A program made the position numbers and the translations under genes. DNA of 64,000 bases from Raffaelea ambrosiae. Lineage: Eukaryota; Ascomycota; Sordariomycetes; Ophiostomatales; Ophiostomataceae. Location of the stretch: assembly GCA_002778195.1 (NCBI GenBank), contig PCDI01000007.1, positions 1,661,337-1,725,336 on the forward strand, read 5' to 3'. The notes beneath the pieces are model-generated. The model had not been told where the DNA came from. It searched no databases and was given only the letters and a program-made list of their open reading frames with translations. Of this stretch, positions 22,370 to 33,342 are shown piece by piece; the first letter of the stretch is position 1, and the number at the start of each line of letters is the position of its first letter.

Positions 22370-23686
22370 ATGGCGGAGCGAAAACAGCAAAACGCCTGCT
22401 ATGCCTGCATGCGATCCAAACGTGCCTGTGACAGGAGGCTTCCGCAGTGCAGCCGCTGTGCGGGCAAGACGATCGAGTGCACGTATGGACCGACATTGCG
22501 TAGCGGGCCAAGCACAATGGCTGCGTCGCGCGTGGGCAAGCTCCGAAGGCGCAGGCAGGCCCCTGCCGCTAGACCGCCTCTGCATGTCACACCGACGGCG
22601 GAAGAGAGCAATGTTTCGGTACAGGACGGTCTTGGCGAATTGGACGCTGGTGGCCAGTCATTGTTAGCCCTGGCCATGCCGACGGACACATCTCTACTGC
22701 AAGACATATCGTCCGGGCCGGAGCCCGGACCGGAGCCCTGGCTCGGGGCCGTCTGCCAGCTGGACGGGGCCTGGTTCTCAGACCAGGATTCATGGCGCAT
22801 TGAGCATCGCTTTGACACCAACCCGACCCTCGCCCCTGCCACCTTGCGGGCCTTTTTCCGGGACGTGAACGCCTGGATGCGAGACTGGGCCACGCAGGGG
22901 CACAACGTCTTCATACACGCCCGGCTCTATGCGGATGGCCTGCCCGACTGTCTCCAGGACGCCTACAGCACTTTGGTGACCTATCTCGCGAAAAATGACA
23001 ACACCGAGGACATGGTCCTGCAGATCGTCGAGGGCCACGCCAAACGGCTGAACGACGAAGCGCTGCTGGCCGAGTGCCTGATGACGACGGTCGATGTCCG
23101 GGGCCGTCTCGCGCGAACGCAGGCCCTGCTCGTCTACACGGTGATCCGCCTGTTTGACGGCTGTCCACGCCAGCGAGCGCAGGCGGAGGTGGCGCTGGAC
23201 ACGCTGGACAAGTGGCACAGAGATCTCTATGAGGCCGCCAGCCGGGAGCTTCCTCGCCTGTCCAGCACGACCGCCGATACTACGACGGCTACCGCGTTGC
23301 TGTACGAGCCGACGGCCTACGCGGGCCCCGATCGGGTGCTGTGGCGTGCGTGGATCCTGTGCGAGAGCATCCGACGCACCTGGCTGGTGTGCGCCACACT
23401 GCGCATCGCCTACATGACCATGACGACCGGCAGCGCGGGCTACTGTGGCTCCGCTCTGTTTACCGCCCGCCGCGGTCTCTGGGACGCCACGTCGGCCGTG
23501 CAGTGGCGCCGGATTCTCGAGCGCAGCAGCCCGCTCTTCACATCGATTCCAGGACTGTGCGAATCCGTGGCCACGACGACCAGAGATGACCTGGACCAGT
23601 TTTCTATATCGATCCTGCTCGCGATTCTTCCCCCGGAAGAGGCTGCATGCTGGAAAGACCAGGAGGGCACGTCTCTATTCCAATGA
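22370..23686 (+). CDS. Zn2Cys6 transcription factor, small (AflR-like architecture)
   Basis: A single exon of 438 aa. The zinc cluster sits at the very N-terminus with Cys10, 13, 20, 27, 30 and 37 (CYACMRSKRAC, then LPQCSRC), followed by a basic linker GKLRRRRQ (about residues 55-62). The remainder (from DGLGELDAGGQSLLALAMP onward) is consistent with the short regulatory proteins found in secondary-metabolite loci rather than the large middle-homology factors; exact family uncertain. It is head-to-head with the SDR at 20907-22007, and the shared 362 bp contains CGG half-sites and a palindrome, so the SDR is the prime target candidate. It converges on the next regulator with 172 bp between stops. 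Confidence 0.85.
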   Translation: MAERKQQNACYACMRSKRACDRRLPQCSRCAGKTIECTYGPTLRSGPSTMAASRVGKLRRRRQAPAARPPLHVTPTAEESNVSVQDGLGELDAGGQSLLALAMPTDTSLLQDISSGPEPGPEPWLGAVCQLDGAWFSDQDSWRIEHRFDTNPTLAPATLRAFFRDVNAWMRDWATQGHNVFIHARLYADGLPDCLQDAYSTLVTYLAKNDNTEDMVLQIVEGHAKRLNDEALLAECLMTTVDVRGRLARTQALLVYTVIRLFDGCPRQRAQAEVALDTLDKWHRDLYEAASRELPRLSSTTADTTTATALLYEPTAYAGPDRVLWRAWILCESIRRTWLVCATLRIAYMTMTTGSAGYCGSALFTARRGLWDATSAVQWRRILERSSPLFTSIPGLCESVATTTRDDLDQFSISILLAILPPEEAACWKDQEGTSLFQ

Positions 23687-23858
23687 TATGCTGGCTGCGC
23701 CATTTTGTGCGCCGCATCATACGACGGCGTAGGCCTTGGAAGGACACGAAGGACATCAATATACAGTTGCACAATCTCTAGCAGTGTTGCTACTCGCAGG
23801 ATGGCATCCCCAAAGGTGGGCTTTCCCCGAGGTTGAAGAACGGAATCGCATTTCCAAC

Positions 23859-25867
23859 TCAATATGGCATGTATCCAGGATCTTGGCGTTCTTGTAGGTT
23901 TGTTAGTATTTTCTCTATCGTACAGGGTCGAAAAGAAAGGAGACACGAAAGCACACGAAAAAAAAGGAAAGAGAAAAAAGGAAAAAACAGTTATCTCGAA
24001 AAAAAAAAAAAAACACACCTAAATAGGCCCATGCGTTTTGGTCGGGGTCGTCGGGCAGCTGGCAGAGCTTGTCGAGTATGGACGCGGCGCGCACCGCGTT
24101 CTGGGTGCTCATCCAGCGCGACATGGCCTCGACGGCGGCCTTGATGGCCTGGCGCTGCGCACGGGAGCCCCAGACGCCGGCCGCAAAGAGCGGCGACATC
24201 ATGAGGACGCGCGGCGACAGCGTGGACGTCGACTGCATGTGTTCGGCGCACCAGACGATGCGCTGGACCGAGTGCTGCACCTCGGGCGCGGAGGGGGGCC
24301 GCTGGCGCACGCCGCCGTGGATGTACAGCAGCGCCATGTGCAGGAAGCTGGCATTGCTGAGCGCGTAGTCGTGGATGTCGCTGGGCGCGAGGGAGAAGCG
24401 CGAGCCGTCGCCCAGGCCGAGACGGTCGGCGGCGGCGGCGTTGTTGTCACGAGCCAGACGTGCGTGGATGGTGCGGGCGAGCGCCTCGGCCTCTGTCAAG
24501 ATGTCGTCGTCGCAGAGACGGGTGCCGGAATCGGCGGCTGTGTTGTTGTTGTTGTTGTCGTCGTCGTCGTCGTCGTCGCCGCCGTTCGCATCACCGTTCT
24601 CGTCGCCATCGTCCTCGGCAGCTGCCGAGTCCGGCTGGCACTGACGCCGGCGGCACTCGGCCAGGAGCGCCCCGACTTCGCGAAGAAGATCAGGCAAATC
24701 CGAGGCCACGCCGCCAAACAGGTCGAAATGGACTCGCTGGCTGCGCCGGCGGCGGTCGGCTTCCAGCTGCCCTCCGCGAAACCCGACAGGCGAGACGCTG
24801 GCCAGGGCCTCGGCGTTGTTGTACCAGCTGGACAGAAAGTCGACCGAGGCGGCTGCGGCGCGCGTGGCGACCGGGCTGTCGGCCACCTCGATGATGGTCT
24901 GCGCTCTCTCCAGATGCGTGCGCCACGACTCCTCGCCGCCAAACAAGACCTCGGCCTGGTAGAGCGTGCGCGTCGTGGCCAGCGCTGCGTCGTACTCAGT
25001 CATGTCGCGCAGGGCCTGCTGCCGGGAGCGCAGCAAGGCCATGCTCCGGCTCTTGACGCTGGCGATGAGGTCGTCCATGGCGCTGTCCGTGCCGCTGTCC
25101 GTGCCGCTGTCCGTGCCGCTGTCCGCGCCGGCCCGGAGGAATCGGAGGTGCTGCGCCGCCGACGCCATCATGGCCAGCAGCAACGACGGGCGCTGGAGGG
25201 CCAGCGGGACGATGGCGCGGCAGATCTGCAGGCGGGCGTAGCTGCTGGGTGCCGTGAGCCGCGTGGTCTCGTGGATGTAGTGGTGAAACAGGAGGCGGTG
25301 GATGCGCGGCGCCTGGCTGCCGAGCAGGATGGGCCAGCTTTCCAGGCTCACCACAAGGCACGGGCTTGGCAGCGGCGCATCGGCCCTCTTGGCGCGGCCG
25401 TCGCCGGCATCGCCGGCATCGCCTGCAGCGGCCTCCGCGCGTGTCTCGGCAATACGAGGCTCGGCTTCCGGGGAGGCCCTGGGAGCCGGCGGGGGGGCGC
25501 CCTTTTGCTGGCGTTGCAACCCGTAGACGAATCCTTCCGCATCCCCTGTTGCACGTGTTGAGCATTAACCGCCAGGATCGAGCCAGAAGAATACGTGCCT
25601 CTCTCTGTGGAGGGCGCACCTACCCAGTTTCTCGACTCTCTCCATGTGTTTGCCAAACGACTTGGCAAACGACCGCCCGCCCCATCGCAGCTGCACGTCG
25701 TAGCAGCACGGGCGGCCCATGCCTACGCAGCGCGTGCATTGCGGCTTGACCTCGTCGCACTTCTTGCGGTGCGATCGGCAGCGCGAGCAGCCCAGCCGGG
25801 ACCGCTGTCGCTTGTGATCGGACGGGCCGCTGGCCCGGGGGCTCTTGCCGTTGGTGGCCGTTTGCAT
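23859..25867 (-). CDS. Zn2Cys6 transcription factor (Fungal_trans_2-like)
   Basis: Exons 25867-25624, 25545-24019 and 23890-23859 give 600 aa. Zinc cluster Cys27, 30, 37, 44, 47 and 54 (GCSRCRSHRKKC, then QCTRC). The intron joins EKLG to DAEGFVYGLQRQQKG. The body (YIHETTRL, RAIVPLALQRPSLLLAM, AAQHLRFLR) matches the C-terminal domain of this regulator class. A 12-bp repeat encodes four GTDS-like units (25081-25128) and GTT/GTC triplets encode an Asp/Asn run (24540-24582). The last exon of ten codons plus stop is inferred from a TACTAAC branch point and a CAAG acceptor in matching phase and is the weakest part. Another ATG at 25945 could extend the N-terminus by 26 aa. Confidence 0.8.
25081..25128. 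repeat. 12-bp coding repeat GCTGTCCGTGCC, four units
   Basis: Four nearly identical 12-bp units within the regulator at 23859-25867, encoding GTDS on the minus strand. The unit length is a multiple of three, so copy-number change keeps frame. Confidence 0.85.
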
Positions 25868-26188
25868 GGCTTGGGATGGTTTGTTTGGCGGAGAAATACG
25901 CCGATGCTCCTCCGCACGGAATCTGGACGCCAGTTTCCTTATCATAGAGATTCGTTATTAATACCGTCGTCACGATCCGAGACGGCCCATTACGGCGGTG
26001 GCACACGGCAGAAAGCGCAAGCAGCAAGCCGTTGCACTGGGCCTGCGTTTTCAGCGCCGACCAGCGCTGTGCAGGCCGCCAAACCAGGTTCTCGTAGGCA
26101 AACTTCAATTTAGACGAGACTTGTCAATACAAGTGTATTTTTCTATGCATGATTTCCCTTTTCCCATATGCTCATTGCTTGCCACCAT
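25868..26188. other. Intergenic region, no gene seen
   Basis: About 320 bp between the regulator start and the esterase stop, both minus strand. No supported gene. Confidence 0.4.
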
Positions 26189-27262
26189 CTAATAAAATGT
26201 CTTGTTCAGAGTATCGCACAATATGTCAATCGCCTTCTTGCCCGCCGTCATCACCGCGTCCATGGCCAGGAATGGATGCGGCATGCCCTCCATCACCTCG
26301 ACATCCGCGGCGACGCCGTTCTTCTTCAGCTTGGCGGCGTACTGCTCGCCCTCGCCCCGCAGAACGTCCAGGCCGCCGACGATCACGACAGCGGGCGGCA
26401 TCTTTGCAAAGCTCTCGTCGGGGTAGAGCAGCGGCGACGCCTCCGGGTCGGCCCAGTCCTTCTCGTTGGGCAGGTAGTGCCGGCGGTACCAGAGCATCTT
26501 CTCGGCCGGCAGGGCGGCCGTGAACTGGTAGTCCTTGTAGGTGGCGCTGTTGTCGACGGTGGCCGTGTTGTCGGTGACGGGCACGATCAGCAGCTGCGAC
26601 GCAAACGTGAAGCCGCGCGGCAGGCCCTTGTGCGTCATGATGGCCGCCAGGTTGCCGCCGGCCGAGGAGCCGCCAATGGCGACCTTGGTGAGGTCCAGGT
26701 TCAGCAGCTTCTGGCCCTCGGCAAAGGTCCACAGGACAGCCTCCCAGGAGTCCTCCATGGCCGCCGGGTAGGGGTCTTCGGGTGCGAGTCTGGGGAGAGT
26801 CAGCAGAGGGAGGAGGTAAGCAGAAGAGGTGCAAGACCACACGCGCAGAGTCGCCTACCTGTAGTCGGTCGTGATCACCACACACTTGGATCGCACACAC
26901 ATGTTGGTGCAGACCGTGTTCTCCGTGTCAATGGTGCCCAGCACCCAGCCGCCGCCGTGGTAGTAGAGCATCACCGGCCAGCCCGCGGCCGGCGCGGTGC
27001 CCTCGGGCGTGAACACGCGCACGGTCACATCGGGGCCCTGGGTCTCTTTCCGCTTGAGCTGGATGTCTTCGGTCTTGCCCACCGGCAGCGGATCGCTGCC
27101 GCCCGGGATGATCTTGCCGCCAACGCGCGACGCCGCCACCGGCTGGTAGTGCACCTGCGGCGCATTGATCAAGAACTTTTCGTAGAACTCGCGGTATTCG
27201 GGGTGCAGCTTGTCCTTGATGGACTCGTGCAGGTGGTAGGGAGGCTTGGGGTACTCGACCAT
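26189..27262 (-). CDS. Alpha/beta-hydrolase, hormone-sensitive-lipase type esterase
   Basis: Exons 27262-26859 and 26789-26189 give 334 aa. The oxyanion-hole motif HGGGW is at 102-106. The nucleophile elbow is GGSSAGG (Ser177), and the likely acid and base are Asp276 (GLDVLRGEGEQY) and His306 (GMPHPF). The intron splits an Arg codon in VITTDYRLAPEDPYP. Family knowledge: cytosolic carboxylesterase or lipase acting on short-chain esters or lactone-like substrates; relatives act in metabolite clusters. No signal peptide. It follows the Zn2Cys6 gene on the same strand and could be its target (inference). Confidence 0.88.
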
Positions 27263-28307
27263 GGTGGCGGTGGAATTGGGCTGGCTTGGGTGGCGGTTGG
27301 GTTGAGTTGCGGTTGGGCAAAGGACAAGAGTGACGTTTCGTGGAGGGGTAGTGATCCGGAATCCCACGATACGGTGCAATTAGCTTTGGTTTGGTGGGAA
27401 AGGGTAATATGGGCCAACCGACTCGCAGGAACAGTGACAGTTCTTTTTAAAGGTTCCCAGGGTTTCTCGGGTAGTTTGGAGTCCCATTAGTGTCGATTCT
27501 AGCTTGCATGGCGTGCCCTCCATTTAGGCTTTGGGCGTCCCATATCAATCCCGCGTGGGATTGCGTGGGTGGATTTCCCGGGCAGACGACTTGACAATGT
27601 GTGGATCTAGCCGGGCCTGGGAAGATTGACTACAGCATTCGGGTTCATTCTGGGGTCGATTCGAATCTGGCCGTCTTTAAATATCCCAAGCCTCCTGGCA
27701 TGCTTCGGCCATGATTTGCTTTTGATTGATCCAATCACTTTTCATCTCTGTCGCCTTCAGTTGAGGAGCACTAGTTGGATGATGGATGATGCTCAGCATG
27801 TTTGAAACCGGACTAGAATGTATGTCCGCTTCATAAAAGCCGTTGAGCTGCCAATGGAGACAACACCAAAGAAGCAATACGACTTGCCTGATGCAAAAAT
27901 AACCAGCACTAGGACCCGCAAGTTTTGACGCACAATAAAACGGCGGCTGTGATTTATGCTTTTCCTTCCCGGCTTTTGTACATGGTGCTGCCTGCATACG
28001 GGGATGGCGGAGTTCGGAGTGAACTGGAAAATCCGACAGGACAACTAACTAACCAGTGAACATTTGAAGCCTCGCGAAAGCGTCATGCAGCCGGAGTTTG
28101 ACAATGTATATAGAACTTTCACCGCAGCCCATTGCACCAAATGCTTCAGCGGAGAAAATGGAGAATACAGGATGGGTTACTTAAGATTCGGCCCCAGGCC
28201 GTGTTCTGTGTTGAATTTACCGAGTCTGTGATATTGTTTCGCCGCTTCACCCCCCCCCCCGATATTGGTCTTACACCGGGCTGCCACCACCGCACGACTC
28301 CTTCAAC
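27263..28307. other. 1-kb intergenic region, no gene seen
   Basis: Divergent promoter region of the esterase (minus) and the atypical SDR (plus). A C-run at 28250-28260 lies about 50 bp before the SDR ATG. A 106-codon minus-strand frame at 27677-27997 has no recognisable features. Confidence 0.4.
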
Positions 28308-29402
28308 ATGGTCACGCTCGAGCAGATGCAGTCGTCCAACGCCCAGATTGGAGCTGCCTTTGGTCCAGGACTCGTCGCCGTCTTTGTCGGAGCAACAAGC
28401 GGCGTCGGCGAAACCACACTCAAACAGTTTGCAAAGCAAGCATCCAGGCCGCGCATCTACTTCGTGGGGCGGTCCGAGGCGTCTGGAGAGCGGGTCACGG
28501 CCGAGCTGAAGGGTCTGAACAAGGACGGCGAGTACAATTTCATGCGCGCCGACGTCAGTCTGATGCGCTCGGTCGACAATGTCTGCAAGAAGATCCGTGC
28601 CAAGGAAGAGTCGATCAATCTGCTGTTCCTCACAACGGGAACATTGATCACGGGGAAAGATGCGATCCTATCACGGAACTACAAGGGAAAAAAAAGGAAA
28701 AAAAAAAAAAAACACATAGCTGATGTGTTCTGTACTCTGGCAGACACCCTAGAAGGCCTCAACTATCCCATGGCCGTGACATACTTTGCTCGCATGCGGT
28801 TTATCGTCAACCTCTTGCCGCTCCTTCGCAAAGCCGAGGGTCTCCGGCGAGTTGTCGCCGTCTTCGCGGCAGGAAAAGAGGGCAACATTGACCTGGACGA
28901 CATACAGGCGCGACACGTCTCCCTCTTTGCACAGCGCGGCCACGGAAGCTCGATGATGACCGTGGCTCTGGAGACCATTGCGAAGACGGCCCCCGAGGTG
29001 TCCTTTGTGCACGACTTTCCAGGGGCCGTGCAGTCCAACCTCGGCAGGGACGTCACATCGCCCCTCTTTGTGGTCCTGGTGGCCATCCTCCGAGCCGTCG
29101 GGCCACTGTTCGCCCAGCCGTACGAGGAGGCCGGGGACAAGCAAGTGTTCTTCTTGACCAGCGCCAAATACCCGCCAGCCACGGGCGGCGCCGCCGTGCC
29201 TCTGCCGCCGGGCGTGGCCGTGGCGCGGGGCACGGACGGGAGAGGAGGCAGCGGCGTCTACTCGATCCACATCGACGGCGAGAGTGCCTCTCCCAAAGTC
29301 GAGAAGCTGCTGGCCCAGCTGAGGATCGACGGCGTCGCGGACAGGGTGTGGGCGCACACGGAGGCAGAGTTTGTACGTACCACCGGGACTGTGGCTGTGT
29401 AA
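28308..29402 (+). CDS. Atypical SDR-family protein with lysine-rich insertion
   Basis: A single open frame of 364 aa from an ATG in context caacATGG. The nucleotide-binding loop is VAVFVGATSGVGETTLKQFA (about residues 23-42), then IYFVGRS and the beta4-like LLFLTTGTL. The expected YxxxK is not present (YPMAVTYFARMRF instead), as in a fungal group of SDR-like proteins of unknown reaction. Between GTLITGKD and DTLEGLNYP the frame holds a stretch (about 28665-28743) encoding GKKRKKKKKH. That stretch looks like an intron: A-rich, with a CTGGCAG acceptor directly before GACACC. It has no usable GT donor. Either it is translated or the donor was lost. The C-terminus carries a Gly/Pro-rich segment. 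Confidence 0.75.
   Translation: MVTLEQMQSSNAQIGAAFGPGLVAVFVGATSGVGETTLKQFAKQASRPRIYFVGRSEASGERVTAELKGLNKDGEYNFMRADVSLMRSVDNVCKKIRAKEESINLLFLTTGTLITGKDAILSRNYKGKKRKKKKKHIADVFCTLADTLEGLNYPMAVTYFARMRFIVNLLPLLRKAEGLRRVVAVFAAGKEGNIDLDDIQARHVSLFAQRGHGSSMMTVALETIAKTAPEVSFVHDFPGAVQSNLGRDVTSPLFVVLVAILRAVGPLFAQPYEEAGDKQVFFLTSAKYPPATGGAAVPLPPGVAVARGTDGRGGSGVYSIHIDGESASPKVEKLLAQLRIDGVADRVWAHTEAEFVRTTGTVAV
28665..28743 (+). other. Intron-like, lysine-coding insertion inside SDR
   Basis: Contains AAAAAAAAGG and a second run of A, and ends CTCTGGCAG before the conserved block DTLEGLNYP. No stop codon in the gene's frame and no GT donor at the expected position after ITGK. Extent of the insert is approximate. 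Confidence 0.5.
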
Positions 29403-29755
29403 TGGAGACACGGGATTGAGGTGCACACAATCTACGGCTATGTTTCCTTTGGTCTGATTTCCTTGCCCAGTGCTATCTGGTTTGGGCGTGGTCGGCGCCC
29501 TGGTGTTGCAAAGAGGCCATGTTGGGTCGGGCAAGAAACACTCTCCTCCTTACGGGGCATGTGGCAGCAATCGTTTGGGTGCTCGCTCCCATGGCAGACA
29601 TGCCCTTTGCAGATGGTGTTTGTTTCCAGCAAATGCGATAATACACTTGTTCGTGCAGATAGCGGTCAACAAACTAGCTATTCGTTCGCCTCCTGGGCCC
29701 TTTGATGGCCGGTCCTTGCGCTGGGGATCCCCGGCGTGCACGTGCGCGCCGCCTC
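29403..29755. other. Intergenic region between convergent genes
   Basis: 353 bp between the SDR-like stop and the C2H2 regulator stop. Nothing supported. Confidence 0.4.
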
Positions 29756-32097
29756 TCACTCCCGAGAGACCGAACCCTCGGGAACCATGTCGATCAGTTT
29801 CTGCAGCGTCGTCTGCGCCTCTTGCAGCAGCTGCCACCGACACCCGTCCAGCGACTCTCGCACCGCCGCCAGCAGCCCGGACGTCTGGTTCTTGTGCGCA
29901 ATGCTGTTCGGCTCGCCCATGAACCCGCTCAGCATGTGCACCAGGTACTCCTCCGCGCCGAGACACGTGTCCGTGGCCGTCGTCGTCGGCAGCCCCTCGG
30001 TCATGACCCCGTACGTCCACAGCACCAGGCTCGCGTGGTACAGGCACCACGGCCGCAGCGCGATCTCGTCCTCCGCGGCCCGGTACCGCCGCCGCGTAAA
30101 CATGGTCTCCTGCACCAGCAGCACGCAGTGCGACAGGGCCCGCTTGGCCGCCGCGGTCTGGGACCACTCCTGCAGGCGCGCGCGCGCCTTGTCGTACTCG
30201 TCCTTGGTGACGCGGTTGCTGACCAGCGGCGGCGCGCCCACAAACGTGTGGAAGTCGACCAGCGGGATGTGCGTGACAATGTGCGCGATGCGGTGCAGCG
30301 GCCGCGCGGCCTCCAGGCACACCGACGGCGCCTGGAACAGCAGCGAGAACGACCACGTGTCGATCGCCCGGTGCATAATGTCCTTCCAGTTCGGCTCGCT
30401 GGCGTCCCCGCCGAGGCCCGGCGACTCCGCGTCGGGGTCCGGCGTCCGCTCGGCCACGTCCAGCGCCGTCAGGTCCCGCAGCTGCATGTGCTTCATCACG
30501 CTGAAGAGCCCGTGCAGCAGGATGAACCGCGCAAACGGGCTGGCGCTGGACGGGATCGGCCGGCCGGCCAGCAGCCCGCGCAGGCTGGGCAGGAACGCCA
30601 GCGGCTCCGCGTGGGCGGCCAGCGCGCGCTTCCACGTCGTCGGCGTGGGGGCCTCCCAGGCCGCCTCGGCAAAGGGCAGCGGGAGACGCAGGTCCGACAC
30701 CGAGAGGGCGGGCGCGTGGCTGAACACGGACGCGTGCTGGGCGTCCATGACAAAGGCAAAGTAGGCCACCCGCTTGGAGGACTCCTGCTCGATCCAGCGG
30801 TGCCACGCCCGCTCGACGGACGACTCGCGGCCCTTGTGGTCCTTGGACGTGTCGTTGTACGAGGCGCCTCGTCGCATCAGCGTGATCACGGCCCCGTGGA
30901 AGATGTGGCTCATCTCGTGGTTCTTGCGGGACGACGCCATCTTCTCGTATGCCTGCACCAGCAGCAGCGCCTGGAGCAGCCATAGCGGCGCCGGCGGCTG
31001 GAAGCTGCCGCTGCTGAAGATGAACCAGCGCAGGCGGTCGTGGATCCGCTCGGCGGCGTAGTACAGCTCGATGTCGGGGGTCAGCGTGGCGCCGAGGCTC
31101 AGGATGGCAATCAGGAGCAGGGGCTGGATGGTCCCGGCCACCGTAGTCGGCTTGTGGATGATGGGGAAATGCGGGTGGTAGCCGGCAAAGTAGGCGTCCC
31201 ACATGGCGTGCAGGTTGGGGATGGAAAAGAAGGACGTCTCGAAGACGTCCGGCGGCAGGCCGTGCAGTGCGTTGATGAGACTCTCCCGCGCACGGATCCA
31301 CGGGTCCGGGAGGTCCCCGGGGGTGAGCTCCCCGTTGTTGCCGGCCTGGTCCGACAACGTGCTCGCGGGCGACTCCGACGGCACAGCGGTCGTGTTGGCC
31401 AGCGTCAAGTCGGCGTCCAGGTCGTCGCTGCAGATGGGCGCCAGGCCAAACAGCCAGTCCAGGTCGGCCGCCGTGTCGACCATGTTGGTGGACGGGTCGA
31501 AGAAGAGCTGGTGCTGGAAGTCCGGGTTCGGCTCCGGCAGCAGGTCCGGGAACACGGCAAGGCTGATGCCGGCCTCCATGGTCGGAATGGGTGCCTGTTG
31601 CTGCTGCTCTGTGTTTTGGTTCAGTAGCGGCGGTGGCGGCGGAAGCATCCTGGTGGTGTCACCCGGGGCCAGGGACGAAGGCCGGGTGCTCCACAACCTG
31701 GGCGACGGAAAGGCCGAGCCCGGGTCCGGCACGTCCTCCGTCAGCGAGATGGACCGGGACGCCGACCTCGGGCCATGGTAGCCGCCCGAGTTGCGCAGGA
31801 CCATGCCCTGCTCATGGCGCTTCTGGTGCCGCTGCAGCAGGTCCGGGCGCACAAAGCTCTTCCGGCATTGCTCGCATGTGTAGATCTTCTTTGGTTTGTC
31901 TGGAACGAGTTAGTCCTCCGGGCACAGGACGCATGGATGCCCCTGCGGACTGGTGACGGGCTGGACCCACGGTTGAGACGGTGTCGGGACAGGTGCTCTC
32001 TGCGCTTGTATGTCTTGGTACAGCCCGGCTCTGGACACTGGTACGCGTCCAGCGGAGACGATACGCCCCCTGCTGACTGGCTCTGCGTCTCGCCCAT
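29756..32097 (-). CDS. C2H2 zinc-finger transcription factor with fungal-specific TF domain
   Basis: Exons 32097-31971 and 31899-29756 give 756 aa. Two tandem C2H2 fingers: Cys21, Cys26, His39, His43 (YQCPEPGCTKTYKRREHLSR) and Cys51, Cys54, His67, His71 (YTCEQCRKSFVRPDLLQRHQ). The intron lies between the fingers and only its phase-1 splice rebuilds the linker HKPKKIYTCEQC. The middle homology region starts at FPIIHKPTTVAG; Pro- and Gln-rich stretches follow the fingers. Family knowledge: nuclear regulator; the fungal nicotinate regulator HxnR shares this fold combination, but many unrelated factors do too. It is head-to-head with RidA (487 bp), so RidA and its neighbours are candidate targets. 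Confidence 0.9.
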
Positions 32098-32584
32098 GAC
32101 GGACGGCGAACACGACCGGATGGCCCAGCTGGGTGGTTGATGGGGATGCACCCACGTAGGTCAATCCACAAGGTTTGCTGCTGAGCGGAGTGGCGCATGG
32201 ACGGCTGTATGTGGCGTATAGGGATGCACGTTCCCCAGACTGCGGCGTGTATCCCATGCAGTGTCAAAGAGAGAGAATGATGCCCACAATCCGGCGTTCG
32301 AGTGGGAGAGCGAAGGTGGGCGCATAGAAGTTTGGCCCACGTTGAAAACAGACATCCCACATAGTGGACACCGCCCACGCAAGCCTAGCCCGTTCTGGTT
32401 AAAAGGCAACAACCATGTAAGCACTGGCTGCAACATCGCATCATGCTTATCTTCTAGGGTCCTGTCCCTGGATAGCTGTCCCAATGCGTTCGGCGCACAA
32501 CATTGCACAGCTTTTCTCGGTAACAAACCATCTTGCAGCTTGCTATTCGCATTCACGCATCCCATTGTACCCCAAGAAGACACC
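32098..32584. promoter_or_regulatory. Divergent promoter region, C2H2 regulator / RidA
   Basis: 487 bp between the two start codons. Short GTGG/CCAC inverted elements occur near 32359-32380; no operator can be assigned. Confidence 0.35.
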
Positions 32585-33100
32585 ATGGGCTCCAAGACTG
32601 CCGTTCTCACCGACAAGGCCCCCAAGCCGCTGCCAGGTATCTACAGCCAGGCCATTGTCTCCGGCGGCTTCGTCTTCTGCTCGGGCGCCGTCGGCATGGA
32701 CCCCGCGACGGGCAAGCTCGTGGAGGGCACTGTCCAGGACCGCACGGTTTGTGCCCTCCCCTCACTGGAAGACACTGCGGGTCTTGTGAAGCCAGCTAAC
32801 GTTAACCAAACAAATAGCACCAATGCATCAAGAACCTGACGGCCATCCTCGAGGAGGCCGGCAGCAGCATTGACAAGGTTGTCAAGGTCAACGTTTTCCT
32901 GTCCGACATTGACGACTTTGCCAAGGTCAACGAGGTGTACTGCACCTACTGGGGCGATGTGAAGCCCTGCCGGACGTAAGTCTCGGTTCGGCCACTTGGG
33001 GTCCACTTAATCCATGCTAACCTTCCATCACAGATGCGTTGCCGTCAAGACTCTTCCTCTCAACACTGACGTTGAGGTCGAGTGCATTGCGGCTCTGTAA
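32585..33100 (+). CDS. RidA (YjgF/YER057c/UK114) family imine deaminase
   Basis: Exons 32585-32746, 32818-32975 and 33034-33100 give 128 aa, the usual family length. Marks in order: KAPKPLPGIYSQAI, GGFVFCSGAVGMDPATGKL, IKNLTAILEEAGSSIDKVVK, VNVFLSDIDDF and VNEVYCTYWG. The catalytic Arg106 sits in KPCRT, and the end VEVECIAAL is typical. Family knowledge: trimeric enzyme that hydrolyses reactive enamine/imine intermediates, or acts in pathways such as pyrimidine or ureide breakdown. No mitochondrial presequence. It is head-to-head with a C2H2 regulator and tail-to-tail (242 bp) with the lactonase gene, suggesting a pathway role rather than general housekeeping (inference). Confidence 0.93.
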
Positions 33101-33342
33101 ATATGGGGCATGGAATAGAATTTTGGGTCTCTAGAAGATTGAAAAGCATCATTACCGACTGTCCATATTCATAGGCTTTTTGCATTGCATCGAGATAGAG
33201 AACAAGTTGCGAAAATAGAATGATCATAAAGATCAAAGTCAAACAATCGTTCATTACAGAAGGCAGAGCAATTTCTCTTGTATTCGACCGTGCCCATCAT
33301 TGCGCCTTGTTTCATATACAGCCAAAAACTCTTCCGCGTGAA

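Noticed and set aside
24038..25561. 507-codon plus-strand frame opposite a Zn2Cys6 gene
   Set aside because: Composition follows the antisense of the regulator; no motif of its own.
30001..30279. Arg/Thr-rich minus-strand frame within the C2H2 regulator
   Set aside because: Wrong-frame shadow of the regulator's coding sequence.
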